This document shows positions 39,301 to 48,407 of a stretch of DNA of 64,000 nt, one piece after another. Source of the stretch: Gordionus sp. m RMFG-2023 (lineage: Eukaryota; Nematomorpha; Gordioida; Chordodea; Parachordodidae); contig NC_088775.1 of assembly GCF_954871325.1 (NCBI RefSeq), positions 60,675,561-60,739,560 on the forward strand, written 5' to 3'. A program made the position numbers and the translations under genes. The notes below the pieces were generated by a model. It saw only the letters and a list, made by a program, of their open reading frames with translations. It made no database searches and had not been told where the DNA came from. Position 1 is the stretch's first letter. Every line of letters begins with the position of its first letter.

Positions 39301-39385
39301 AGAAACTAGGAAGAAATAATCTGCAGAGAATAATGATGTTGTAAAGATAAGGTTATTAAATATGAGAGGAAAGAATGGGTTGCAT
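36350..39385 (-). mobile_element. REL-endo LINE (R2/R4-like), apparently full-length and intact
   Basis: Non-LTR retrotransposon with a single long open frame, short 5' and 3' untranslated segments, and base composition markedly richer in G+C (purine-rich on the plus strand) than anything around it. Borders are estimated from that composition change; an A/T-rich word (TAAAAAAATA) on both sides may be the target duplication but is ambiguous. It sits in the hAT relic in the same orientation. The open frame and the surrounding decay together point to a recent insertion. Confidence 0.8.
36429..39248 (-). CDS. LINE polyprotein: zinc finger, reverse transcriptase, restriction-like endonuclease
   Basis: This 939-residue protein would copy the element RNA into DNA at a nicked target. 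Residues 4-29 form a Cys-Cys-His-Cys finger (MERCPTC...H...C). The reverse transcriptase spans roughly 235-545: DSSPGYDGLRP (254-264), VKIDFSNAFNSIRR (382-395, with the first catalytic Asp), GIQQGDPLGSILFC (435-448) and WYIDDG (469-474, YxDD box), followed by LTHLGSPVGG. A Cys/His knuckle begins at C765/C768. The C-terminal nuclease has KRPDG (823-827) and LVWDFTC (839-845), the PD-(D/E)xK-type pattern. No APE endonuclease is present. The start is the first Met, before the finger. Length and motif order fit an intact protein. The exact clade is not settled by eye. Confidence 0.9.
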   Translation of the reverse strand: MERCPTCSKNIKITKSGLFTKHKSKGSACPESGKRPSPPFQNPLSIFSTHSYTSTSPNNAHIPTTSDTFIPLPPTTHVDIINFLKSDKPPIISRIPKGSRIQVAKALSTCLHSLINNFSSLDHWLKLFSFSFTTLQPPNPEIHKSLTQQIKDATIHPLTLTSTFSPHNSKKLSSLQLKAKIISNKINNLNIKSALRLLASDDSIATSNEESYNKLKLKHPPGGDLIPPPPPNIFPTNFTPVEVRKSILSFHHDSSPGYDGLRPIFLQDLTSPLIVSQVPILQNLTTFCNKIAHGPVPESIRPLLFGAKLIALEKPNKDIRPIAIGTVFRRLVAKLIASKIKDNAALILAPHQLGIGIQGGCEIATHATRIHLQTNPSDEILVKIDFSNAFNSIRRSHFLPQIYHSFPTFSQFFHSCYSKPSHLQFNNYLLSSSEGIQQGDPLGSILFCIGINEMVKNISTNCNLPLHTWYIDDGMFCGSPHEVAKALAIINTHSAAIGLSLNEQKTEICPLHCSIPFTHNFLTTELSSLTHLGSPVGGLQSINHFFSNASSSLLHFKNISKFLPRHQAFFLLKNFYYIPKILYALRSTSIFKFPDSLKSFETSVKSLAEEILNLRFNHNSWLQASLPCKLGGIGLRSPLTLSISGFIASRLSSDSHISQLTHFPDPLLAEAQTIWDNSVVPNTPRPSSCLQRDWDTPLNEGSVAYLKSSLHDDDLTVFHQLNQGSGYEFLETIPSNNLDLLLTADELRFAIGLRLNCEIVLPYQCKHCETSVDRKGRHCLHCRFCRGRFPRHTNCNDIILRALKSAGIPSRLEPTGIFRSDGKRPDGMSLIPWSRGQLLVWDFTCIDPNAPSNHNVDALALAETRKTIKYSSIDPSFLFIPIACSTLTTFVSKALSFFKELGKRIREKTDQPKESLFLRQRLATAIIRSNYLSFISSIE

Positions 39386-39769
39386 TTTAAAAAAATAAAA
39401 CTAATATTTAATTTATAAAAATGGAAAATATTTTGAGAATATAATATATTGTATTTAATTTACTATTTAATTTATAAAATAAAAATAAAATAAATCGCTA
39501 TTTAAAAAAATGCATGTATAATAAATAGTATTTTGAAAATATAATCTAATTGCACAATATTAATATAATTTATTTTATAATATAAATTTTTAACAAAAGA
39601 AGATAATTGTATTATATAATATTGTAAAAAAAAATAATGAAAAATGTTGGATTAAAAACTTTCATGACTCAAGGTAAATATAATAAATGCAATAAATATT
39701 TGACAGTTTAAGTAAAAAACCAGCATGATTGACGAAACCCTATACTCAAGAAAGATATTAAAAATTCAC

Positions 39770-40163
39770 AAATTATCATGAAGAAAGAGAAGCATATCTA
39801 CCTTTTCAGGTTGAAGATTACTTCTTCTTTCTTCAAGAATTCTCCCAGTAGTGGAAAAATTCCGCTCACAGCTTGCACTTGAAGCAGGAATTGCCAATTT
39901 TGCTAAAATTAGAAATTCGCTTTGACGAGCCGCCCACCACCTAACAAATTATCCACCTTAAATGTTTCATCTATTTTTTTATTTATGTAATTATAATATT
40001 CATCATCGGGTATTGACATATTACCAGAATTACCATCGCCCCATTTGTCATAAAACGATTCAGTTTGTTTAACAACAGTCGTAATTTGACTGGTCGATGG
40101 TATTTCATTTACTTCCTGAGCCTCTTGTAATTTAATATAATCTTTTATATAGTTTTCCGTCAT
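39770..40163 (-). pseudogene. hAT transposase C-terminal fragment (dimerisation domain)
   Basis: The minus strand reads first an acidic linker ending ETFKVDNLL (40163 to about 39945), then after a one-base frame change WWAARQSEFLILAKLAIPAS, SASCERNFSTTGRILEERR and a terminal MLLFLHDN. This is the standard hATC motif series (WW...LA...IPASSA..ER.FS..G.I...RR). The catalytic N-terminal two thirds are missing; only about 120 codons remain. The segment 40080-40270 has a relative at 16630-16780. Confidence 0.8.
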
Positions 40164-40338
40164 CTTGCGATCTGTCCCTGACTACTTACGTAATTGCTTG
40201 AATTTGGGACAGAGAAAAAGATAAATAAAATGATACTTGTGTAAAACAAATTTTTCAATTAAAAAATGCTTTATATTAAGTAAAATCAATTTTATTTCTC
40301 CTTTTTCGCTTTGAAAGGTATTACAAACTTCAAGAAGT

Positions 40339-40520
40339 GATATTCCTTTATTTGATTGTTTTGGTAAAATATATTGTAAAAATTTAGATATGAATTATAA
40401 AAAAATATATTAATACTTGAATATTGGGGCTTATTTAAGATATTCCTTTATTTGATTGTTTTGGTAAAATATGTTGTAAAAATTTAGATATGAATTATAA
40501 AAAAATATATTAATACTTTG
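40339..40520. repeat. Tandem duplication, 100-bp unit
   Basis: GATATTCCTTTATTTGATTG starts at 40339 and again at 40439. The second unit matches the first for about 80 bp with a single obvious change (ATATATTG to ATATGTTG). Confidence 0.9.
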
Positions 40521-40879
40521 AATAAATTTGCAGGAAATTAATAATTAGATCGATCTGTGGGTGTTAGGTAGTGTTAACCATCACCCAATATTATATTAAT
40601 CATAACTATAATATAATATAATCTTATAACCATTAACTCATAATGTAAAAATTTTTATAAAAAATATTAAGGCCTGGCCCGGGTTTAACAATCTTAGGCC
40701 CGAAAAAAAATTAATATAAAAAGATTCTTTAGAAAAATGCACAAAACTAATAAACTAAAAGAGAACACAAAAATATAATGTAATTTACACATAAAATAAT
40801 TGACGTAAAAAAATTGGACATATATAAAATAACCCTAAGAGCAAAATGATAAAAAATGTTATTATTAAAAAATATATTA

Positions 40880-41060
40880 CAGGGTTTCCCATTCAAAAAA
40901 GGAAGAGTTTCAATCATAAAAGGAAAAAGTTCAATCAAAAAAGGAAAAGCCCCAAAGGTTTAGGAAAAAGTCCGATCAAAAAAGGAAAAGTGTCAAACAA
41001 AAAGGAAAAGGTCCAATCAAAAAAGGAAAATTTCCATTCAAAAAAGAGAAATTGTTATTT
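40880..41060 (+). repeat. Minisatellite of ~20-bp purine-rich units in the left arm
   Basis: About eight imperfect units of AATCAAAAAAGGAAAAGTCC type occur here, against only three or four in the mirror position of the right arm (46385-46445). Translation of this strand gives a spurious Lys-rich frame that should not be taken for a gene. Confidence 0.85.
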
Positions 41061-41429
41061 TTTAAAATATTTTTTCTTGTCAATTTTTCTTAAATTTTAA
41101 TTATTTTTATTATTCCTTCTTATTTATTTCTAACTTTTTGCGATTTCTTTTATTTATTTTTCTTACTATCTTTTCTCAATTTATTTTTCTTCTCATTTTT
41201 CATAATTCTTTTGTCTTTTTAAAAATAATTTATAAATTTTCCATTATTTAACTCTTTGCTCCATTTTTTTTTAACAATTCTTTACTTTTTTTTCATCATA
41301 CATACAATCTTTTCTCAATTTTTTTCTTCTCTTGTGATAATTCTTTTTAGGAATAAATTTTTGGCAGACAATTTTTTTATTTTTTACATATCAAATTATT
41401 TAATACAATTCCGATATTTATATTAATCA

Positions 41430-42052
41430 TTAATAATTTCCCCTCTTCTACATTTTAGAATATAGGTCTCCATATTTCTAAATAATTTTTTTGCATTATC
41501 CTCAGAACGAATTAATTCTTTTTCGTTACTGGGATTTTGATTTCTGACAAAATCCTTCCATTGAAAAAACACATTTTCAATAGATTACGATAAGGACTGT
41601 AAGGTGGTAAGTATTTCAATGTATGTTCTATAGATTCCCTAATTGTATGATTAAGATGAAATGGAACATTATCCATCACAAAATCATATTCATCATGTTA
41701 TCTTCTTTAAAATGATTTAATATTTCATTTACAAAGTTGCTAATGTGTATAGCATTGCAGGGACCATCAAGTAGAATCTGAATATGCAATTGTGAGAGCA
41801 GCAATGATAGTATAATTTATTGTCTTTTTCTTGAACATTTTTAATAGCCTTTTTATTTATTTGTGAATATCCATATAACCGCCTTATTGATATTGAAAAC
41901 CCGCTCTCATATAAATATAAATTTTTCTTTCATATAGATAACATCCACAAACTAATTCGCGTATTCTTTGCGAATCTCGATATTTGATTCGATATTTTCT
42001 CTAACTGAACGTAGTGAAACTCTTTTAAAGCTATACCTAAATCCTGAGAGTA
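41430..42052 (-). pseudogene. Tc1/mariner-like transposase, catalytic part
   Basis: Read on the minus strand: a block near 41720-41620 gives FVMDNVPFHLNHTIRESIEH, containing the second catalytic Asp in a DN..H context, then LKYLPPYSPYRN and, in a neighbouring frame, IENVFFQWKDFVRNQNPSNE, the usual E-bearing ENVF.QWK end of the DDE domain. Several frame changes separate these blocks. Upstream at 42052 the sequence continues, across the LTR insertion, into the N-terminal part near 45260. Confidence 0.7.
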
Positions 42053-42057
42053 ACCTT

Positions 42058-42341
42058 TGATTCAGTCCATATATTTATATAATGTATACAAAACAGTCAT
42101 CTAATATATCTCAAACAATCAATATAATTATATAACCATTTTGTTTCTTCGTTCAGTCTTGATATCCTTGTCCTTTCTTCCCAACAACCATTGCATCAGG
42201 TGACCCCCCTCCACCAAATCCCTCCGCTTCACAACACCAATCCATCTCCCCAAGGAAAAATTAATTATTAATATCAGAAAATGACTAACATTTAATATAT
42301 TATATTAAATTTATTTCTTTTTCTTTTTAACGGCTACAACA
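42058..42341 (-). repeat. Long terminal repeat (3' LTR in element orientation)
   Basis: On the plus strand it opens TGATTCAGTCCATATATTTA and closes ACGGCTACAACA. Directly repeated at 44969-45255. Confidence 0.85.
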
Positions 42342-44343
42342 CGCCCATCTTCACAAACCCAGCGTCCTTCTCTTTCTGGTGGCATTGTATCGAATTGTCC
42401 ATTTGAATTGTATCAACTTTCGGTACGCCTTGAAAATGTTCAGGGAATCTATCGAATCGTCTCCTTTTAGGATGATTTATGTATAATATCTCCGGTATAT
42501 TTCAATATATAATCACTGGAAAACATATTAACAATAATGACTACATCGTGGTATCCATATTTATAATCTATATAACAGAATTATTGACAATATAATATAC
42601 AAGCAAAACATAATTATTCATTCATTTTAATACATTTGGAAAATATGAGTTATAATATACATTATTCGGGGTCTGATTAATGGGAATAGGAAATAATGAT
42701 TTTACATATAATACTGTAATGTGAACAAATGGTTTATGTGTGAAATGTAATTTCAACAACATGTAATCTTCCTTCTGTCATAATAAAAACAAAGCTAAAT
42801 TTTTTATAAATATCTCTTAAAATAGATAGAAAAATCCATATTTAGGTATTATAAATAATTGCGAAAATTTGCCGAACAAAGATTTTAAACAAAATTACAA
42901 GGAATATGGCTAGACATAAATTCAATATTTTATAAGGAGGAAAGATATATAAAAGTAGAAAATAAAATATTTTGCATCTAGGAATTACTCAGTATCCTAA
43001 GAAAAATATACCATTTCTACCTAACCCTGCCATCACAATTAGCACAGATTCACAGAAATGTAGAATGCAAAGTAACAAAAATTGAGAATATAATGGACTA
43101 TATGGTATACATGTAGATAATTTTTAATATAACATTCAAAATATAAAATTATTATTAAGATAAAAAAAAATGTAATACACAAAATACATCTACAAAAAAA
43201 ATTTAAAAAAACAAACTTTCTCAAGTATTCAAACCAAACGATATTCCCATTTTAAGGCATACTCATCAACCCATGGCTGACCTTATTCATAAAAATATTT
43301 GCCTTTCACATCATAAAAATAGTATAATAAATGCAAATAAAATTTTATAATTTAAAAAAAAATATATATTAAATATAAAGATTTCATAATTTAAAAAAAA
43401 ATATTAAATATCATAATTTCTACCAATATATCATATAAATCCATGCCAAATTTATATATATATCAAAAATATCAAACTTATACCTATATATCATATAAAT
43501 CCATACCAAATTTATATATATCCAATTCATACATTAAATCAAAATAACTATCCACATATAACATTATAGATATTATTCTGACTTTTATCATAACTCAATT
43601 GCTTTAATTTCAATGTATCTCATAATGTTATTACATAACCCTGCAGACACATTACCTCATATTTTCACCAATGATATCATTCCTTTTACAACTACCTATA
43701 TATGTCTATCATTTATAATTAAATATATCATACATATGCGTAATTCAAATTACACCATATTACATAAAAATGGTTAATTACTTCAAAATAAACAACATTA
43801 ACAGACCCCTAATAAATTTCTTAATAATATATCAACCTTAATTGAAACTGGATTCCATTCACAATATAGTAACATTAATTAATAATAAACCATCCCACAC
43901 ATGTCCATCCCTTTAAAAACCCAAAATTTATAATTATATAACAAATATTTTATTATAAAAATCCACTTCTATATATATTTTCATAAACCCTCAATTACAC
44001 AAATTTATATCATAATCACACATACCATCACCAATCTAATTTTCTAACCCTATATTTACATATATATCCCTGCCCATTATAATCCCCAACATTTAAATAT
44101 TCAGCAATCTTTTGTACTGCATTACGTGAGGTGTTTTCAGGATGATGGAAACCTATTCTCCATTTAATGAATCTTAAGGCTTACCAAATAATAAGACAAT
44201 AACTTATTGTCAAACATTGGATGTAAAAATGTAAATTCAGACATATAATACAAATATTATTGTCTTAAATGTGCCAAAATGAATCAAATATCATTAACCA
44301 TCAACTTAAAGCCCTTTTCAAAGTAATATATAATTATTATACA

Positions 44344-44756
44344 TTATATATATGTCGTAATTTTTAAAGGGATCATGACTATCCGGGATCTTCACGGGAT
44401 TTAAAGGGATAACTAAAAAATTAGGGTTGATAATTAAGGAATGATAATACGTGATTATCACGTTTTAATCATGATAAAGAGGAATCTTATTTTAAAAGCG
44501 TTTTCCACGAGTTTCGTTGCGTTTTTAATTTTCAATTTTGTTTTTTTTGCCCTTATGATATAAGATATGTCTAGTATAGGGTATCATTCGATAGCTAATC
44601 AAAAGATCTATTCAACTGGAGGTCAATCTCTGCCTCAGTGATAATACCGTATAGTTCTTTATCCTTTAAAAAATTGAAATTTTAAAGGGATCCCTTTAAA
44701 TCCCGTGAAGATCCCGGATAGTCATTATCCCTTTAAAAATTGCGACATATATATAA
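44344..44756. mobile_element. MITE with ~65-bp near-perfect inverted repeats, 413 bp
   Basis: Both ends read TTATATATATGTCGYAATTT inward, then TTTAAAGGGATMATGACTA and TCCGGGATCTTCACGGGATT. The arms differ at only a couple of positions, so this is a young insertion; it is also the innermost layer of the 40880-46452 nest. The interior has no coding sequence. The TA-rich ends hide the target duplication, probably TA. Confidence 0.85.
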
Positions 44757-44968
44757 TAAATTCACAATTTTATTTTTATTTAAAGTCCTAATACTCATTA
44801 CATACTTCCTTATTTGCCAAATATCTAAAACCAAATGCTAAAATCCCTTAATCTCTACCCATATTAAAATCTAATATTCCCCACACTTCTTTCTGACACA
44901 TCGTATAGTAATAATTGCATTGTGTTTAACTTACCAGAACTTCGGATCCTGACGTCATCGGTCACCAT

Positions 44969-45255
44969 TGATTCAGTCCATATATTTATATAATGTATAC
45001 AAAACAGTCATCTAATATATCTCAAACAATCTCAATATAATTATATAATCATTTTGTTTCTTCGTTCAGTCTTGATATCCTTGTCCTTTCTTTCCAACAA
45101 CCATTGAATCAGATGACCCCCCCCCCCCAAATCACTCCGCTTCACAACACCAATCCATCATTCCCTAGGAAAAATTTATTATTAATATCAGAAAATGACT
45201 GACATTTAGTATATTATATTAAATTTATTTCTTCTTCTTTTTAACGGCTACAACA
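44969..45255 (-). repeat. Long terminal repeat (5' LTR in element orientation)
   Basis: Direct repeat of 42058-42341. It includes a run of 12 C at 45117-45128 where the partner has a shorter, interrupted C tract. Confidence 0.85.
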
Positions 45256-45317
45256 ACCTTGATATCGTATTTTTTGATATTTCCACATCATATCTTTCTT
45301 TAATCATTTCACATAAT

Positions 45318-45578
45318 CTAGGATATAGTGCAACCCAAATTTTTACAATTTAATATATATTCTTCCTGTTCTTGATTTAATTTCTTGCGTGCACCTGAAC
45401 CTCCTTTGGTCAAACTATATTTTATTTCATTTTTGAGATGGGAGTATTTAATATATGTCACTGTCTTATAGCTTATTTTAAACCATGATGCTATATTCTT
45501 GATACTATCCTCTTTTAACGCGTCAATTATTTGAACTTTTGTTTCACTATTAATGTTTTTTCCCCTTGTTTTTACCAT
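45318..45578 (-). pseudogene. Tc1/mariner-like transposase, N-terminal DNA-binding part
   Basis: Starts MVKTRGKNINSETKVQIIDA at 45578 and continues with IKNIASWFKISYKTVTYIK, a helix-turn-helix of the paired/HTH type that in this superfamily binds the inverted repeats. The following GGSGARKKLNQEQEEYIL is the usual linker with a basic patch. The remaining transposase lies beyond the LTR insertion at 41430-42052. Confidence 0.75.
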
Positions 45579-46454
45579 ATCTTCTCATTTTATTTTTTAA
45601 AACAAAAAAAATTTCTAAATAAATACTCGACAAATGGAAGGAATGACAAAAAAGACTAAAATCCTTTAGATTATAACATTTATCTCATTTTACGTTTAAT
45701 TATTCATAAATCAAATAATATAGTTTTAAAAATAATCACAAAAAAATTATTTACTTTCTCAAAAATATTGAATATGCATAAATATTTAAATTTTAAATGA
45801 ATTTAAAAATGATTATATTTTAATAATTTACAATATCGTTTGTATTACAGTTCAAACTTATTTAATTTTAAAAAGGTACATTATAACCAAGCGATTAATT
45901 TAATTTAACAATTGTAATTAAATAATTTGATATGTAAAAAATAATATAAAAAAATTGTCTGCTAAAGATTTAGTGAAAATTAATTATAATTCCTAAAAAG
46001 AATTATGAAAAATGAGAAGAAAAAAAAATGAGAAAAGATCAAAAAAATAAAGGTTAAAAATGACTTAAAGAGATTGAAAAGGTTAGAAATATATGTAAAA
46101 GATTATTATATAAGAAAAAATCATAAAAAGTATATTGTGTGTATGATGAAAAAAAAGTAAAGAATTATTAAAAAAAGGGGAGCAAGAGTGGTGAAAAAAA
46201 ATAAAGGAAAATTTATAAATTATTTTAAAAAGACAAAAGAATTATCAGAAGAAAAATAAATTGAGAAAAGATAGTAAGAAAAATAAAGAAAAGAAATGCA
46301 AAAAGTTAGAAATAAAATAAGAAGAGAAGGAATAATAAAAATTTAAGAAAAATTGACAGGAAATTTTTTTTAAAAAAATAACAATTTTCCTTTTTTATTG
46401 GACCTTTTCCTTTTATGATTGAAACTTTTCCTTTTTTGAATGGGAAACCCTATA

Positions 46455-48407
46455 ATATATAAAAACTTAACAGGATACTCATTTTATAATGGGCATTTTT
46501 TATAGTTGTAAATATGGCCACTTTGAAGTGAAATAAAAATTATTTTTATTTTCATTTAAATCATCAAGATTATCTACCAATGGTATTAATTTTATATATC
46601 ACAGTATTTTTGTTAGGGTACTCATATTATAATGGGTATTTTATGATATATGGATATAGATGCACCAATGTTTTTTAAAGTTATAAAAAAATTGTGATAT
46701 ACCTCGAATGATGGCCGCTTATATATTTGAAGCGAAGCCATTATAATAAGAATTGTATAATGATTTTTAAATTGATTTTATGGATGTTTTATACATTTAT
46801 AAACATTATATATTTCAAGTGTTATAACGCAGTATTCATTTAATATAGTTATCACCTTATAACGTTACATATCCATGAATCGGAAGCCTTACCAAATTAT
46901 TAATATGCTTCATAACGGTATTTATGACTCCGAAATTTTAATATTAAAATACGTTTCTTTAGTTAAATATAATAAACATCCATAATTGTTTTGTCCTAAT
47001 CCCAGAAAAGCTCAAATCATTGTTTTATCTTAATAAAAGAGAAATTTATTATTTAGAATTTTTATTAAACCCAGCTTGATTTTTTGAAATTTTTTAGGCC
47101 CTATTCCGGCCTAAATTAGCCCCTGGATTTTTGGCCGACTTCCAGGACAACTAATTTACTTATAACCCTTTCTGAAGAGACCTAAAAATGTAAAACTTTA
47201 GAGAGTGGTTCTATATAACGTTTGTTATTATTTTATTACACCACAAAAAGTAGATAACTCGCAATTTTTTTAAAATATTTTCCTTTTCGAACGAATCAAT
47301 TTTTTAAAACATTTGCTTTAAGTTAATTTACTTCATATAATAATTAGGAAATTTTTGGGGCTGTTTGATGAAAGTTTTCAAAATAATTGTATTTTTTTAT
47401 TACAAGGCCATTTTTTATCATTATTTACCAATCTACATTCGTTTGTTGATTTACAATTTCATTTATGCAAATATAAAAATTCATTTTTATTTAGTGTTGT
47501 TATTTTTGAAGGATTCCATTTTGAAGCGTTGACCTGTAACTAGTTATATTTTTTGATATTTGAATATAAATGTAATTAGTTGCATTTTCATATTTTTATA
47601 ATAATCAAAAGTATAAGTTGTTTAAGCTTTTTTAATGGTAAATCCTCAATTTTAACAATATTTTACTTCGGCGAAGAGTTTTAATGGGTGAATCAGAAAT
47701 AATTCAGATTTCAGTCAATATTAAATATTTTACTTTTACTCTGGTCTATTTTCAATCTTGAACAAAAAAAAATTATCCTAAAAAGAGAAAACTTTGTTTT
47801 CGATTTGAAGAAAAATGTCAAAGATAACCATTAACTATTATTATAATGATGAATATCCCAGTCTTGAGTTACTATTCATCAAGTATAATATCCCTTTTCA
47901 GTCATTTCCTTGCTGTAAGTGTAACATTTTATTATTGAAAAATTTGCTTGTGATAAACGAAATGCCCATATTTATCTCAAGCCTGCTTATATTTAATGTA
48001 AAGTTCTTATGATAAAACATGATATTTTCTGCAAAAATTTATGTATGTGACTATAAGGTCGCTATTAAATCAAATGATGCCCTGTAAATAATGTTGTCGA
48101 AAACTTCGATTTCGCCGCTTTTAAAAACTTTAAAATCAAGATTTTAATTATTTAAATATTACCTAAACAATGGCAAAAAAATATAGTCATCTTTTGACCA
48201 AATCTTTAGGCTTAGATAATATGTTTTTCTAAAATCTCGATTTAGCCATTTTTTAAAAATCGACGCTACTTTTTTGACAAATTTTAAAAAAAGCATTTTG
48301 AATCTCACGAAAAAAAAATGTCAAATTTAAAAGAAAAATAAAAAAATTTTCTCTTTCTATAATGCTTAGAATTTCTTTTCTATATTGAAATGCCAAAATT
48401 TCATATT
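46455..48407. other. AT-rich stretch without recognisable genes
   Basis: Only decayed GGCC-type words near 47095-47150 stand out (TTTAGGCCCTATTCCGGCC), probably old hAT subterminal sequence. Frames at 47355-47543 and 47815-48012 are Phe/Ile/Leu-rich without similarity to anything I know. Confidence 0.45.

Larger units (their letters stand above)
35900..40705 (-). mobile_element. hAT of the GGCCCGGCC-ended family, interrupted by a LINE
   Basis: The left terminus CAGAGACCTGCAGAGGTACC is followed by repeated GGCCCGGCCCGG words (35930-36030). The right side ends with GGCCTGGCCCGGG near 40671-40705 but lacks a clean terminus. The minus-strand coding remnant at 39770-40163 carries a hAT dimerisation domain. 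A G+C-richer LINE (about 36350-39385) lies between the left end and the coding remnant. AT-rich flanks on both sides of the LINE share TATTTTGAGAATATA-type words, consistent with one continuous subterminal region. Confidence 0.6.
42058..45255 (-). mobile_element. LTR retrotransposon fossil, 3.2 kb, non-autonomous or degraded
   Basis: Two long terminal repeats (42058-42341 and 44969-45255) begin TG and end CA. The 5-bp host sequence ACCTT is duplicated at 42053-42057 and 45256-45260, inside the Tc1/mariner-like transposase gene. On the minus strand a TGG-starting primer-binding-like site lies one base inside the 44969 repeat, and a purine-rich tract (AAGATGGGCG) borders the other repeat, so the element reads leftward. 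The interior holds no recognisable gag or pol. The two LTRs differ at roughly 15 positions by eye, about 5 percent, giving a moderately old insertion. It carries a nested MITE. Confidence 0.8.
40880..46452 (-). mobile_element. Tc1/mariner-like transposon with >500-bp inverted repeats, interrupted by an LTR element
   Basis: The ends CAGGGTTTCCCATTC and TAGGGTTTCCCATTC (read inward) abut TA dinucleotides at 40878-40879 and 46453-46454. Inverted arms run about 40880-41410 and 45915-46452, with landmarks such as GTCTTTTTAAAAATAA and ACAATTTTTTTA. Each arm starts with a roughly 20-bp minisatellite (AAAAAAGGAAAAGTYCAATC). Excluding the LTR element the length is about 2.4 kb. The transposase lies on the minus strand in two parts either side of the LTR insertion. 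Confidence 0.85.

Noticed and set aside
36350-40705. Reading the hAT fragment and the LINE as one composite gene
   Set aside because: The two differ in composition and domain content; the hAT part ends in a hATC domain with its own stop, and the LINE has its own start with a zinc finger.
40846-41100. Lys-rich 84-codon plus-strand frame
   Set aside because: It is produced by the ~20-bp purine-rich minisatellite in the inverted-repeat arm, not a gene.
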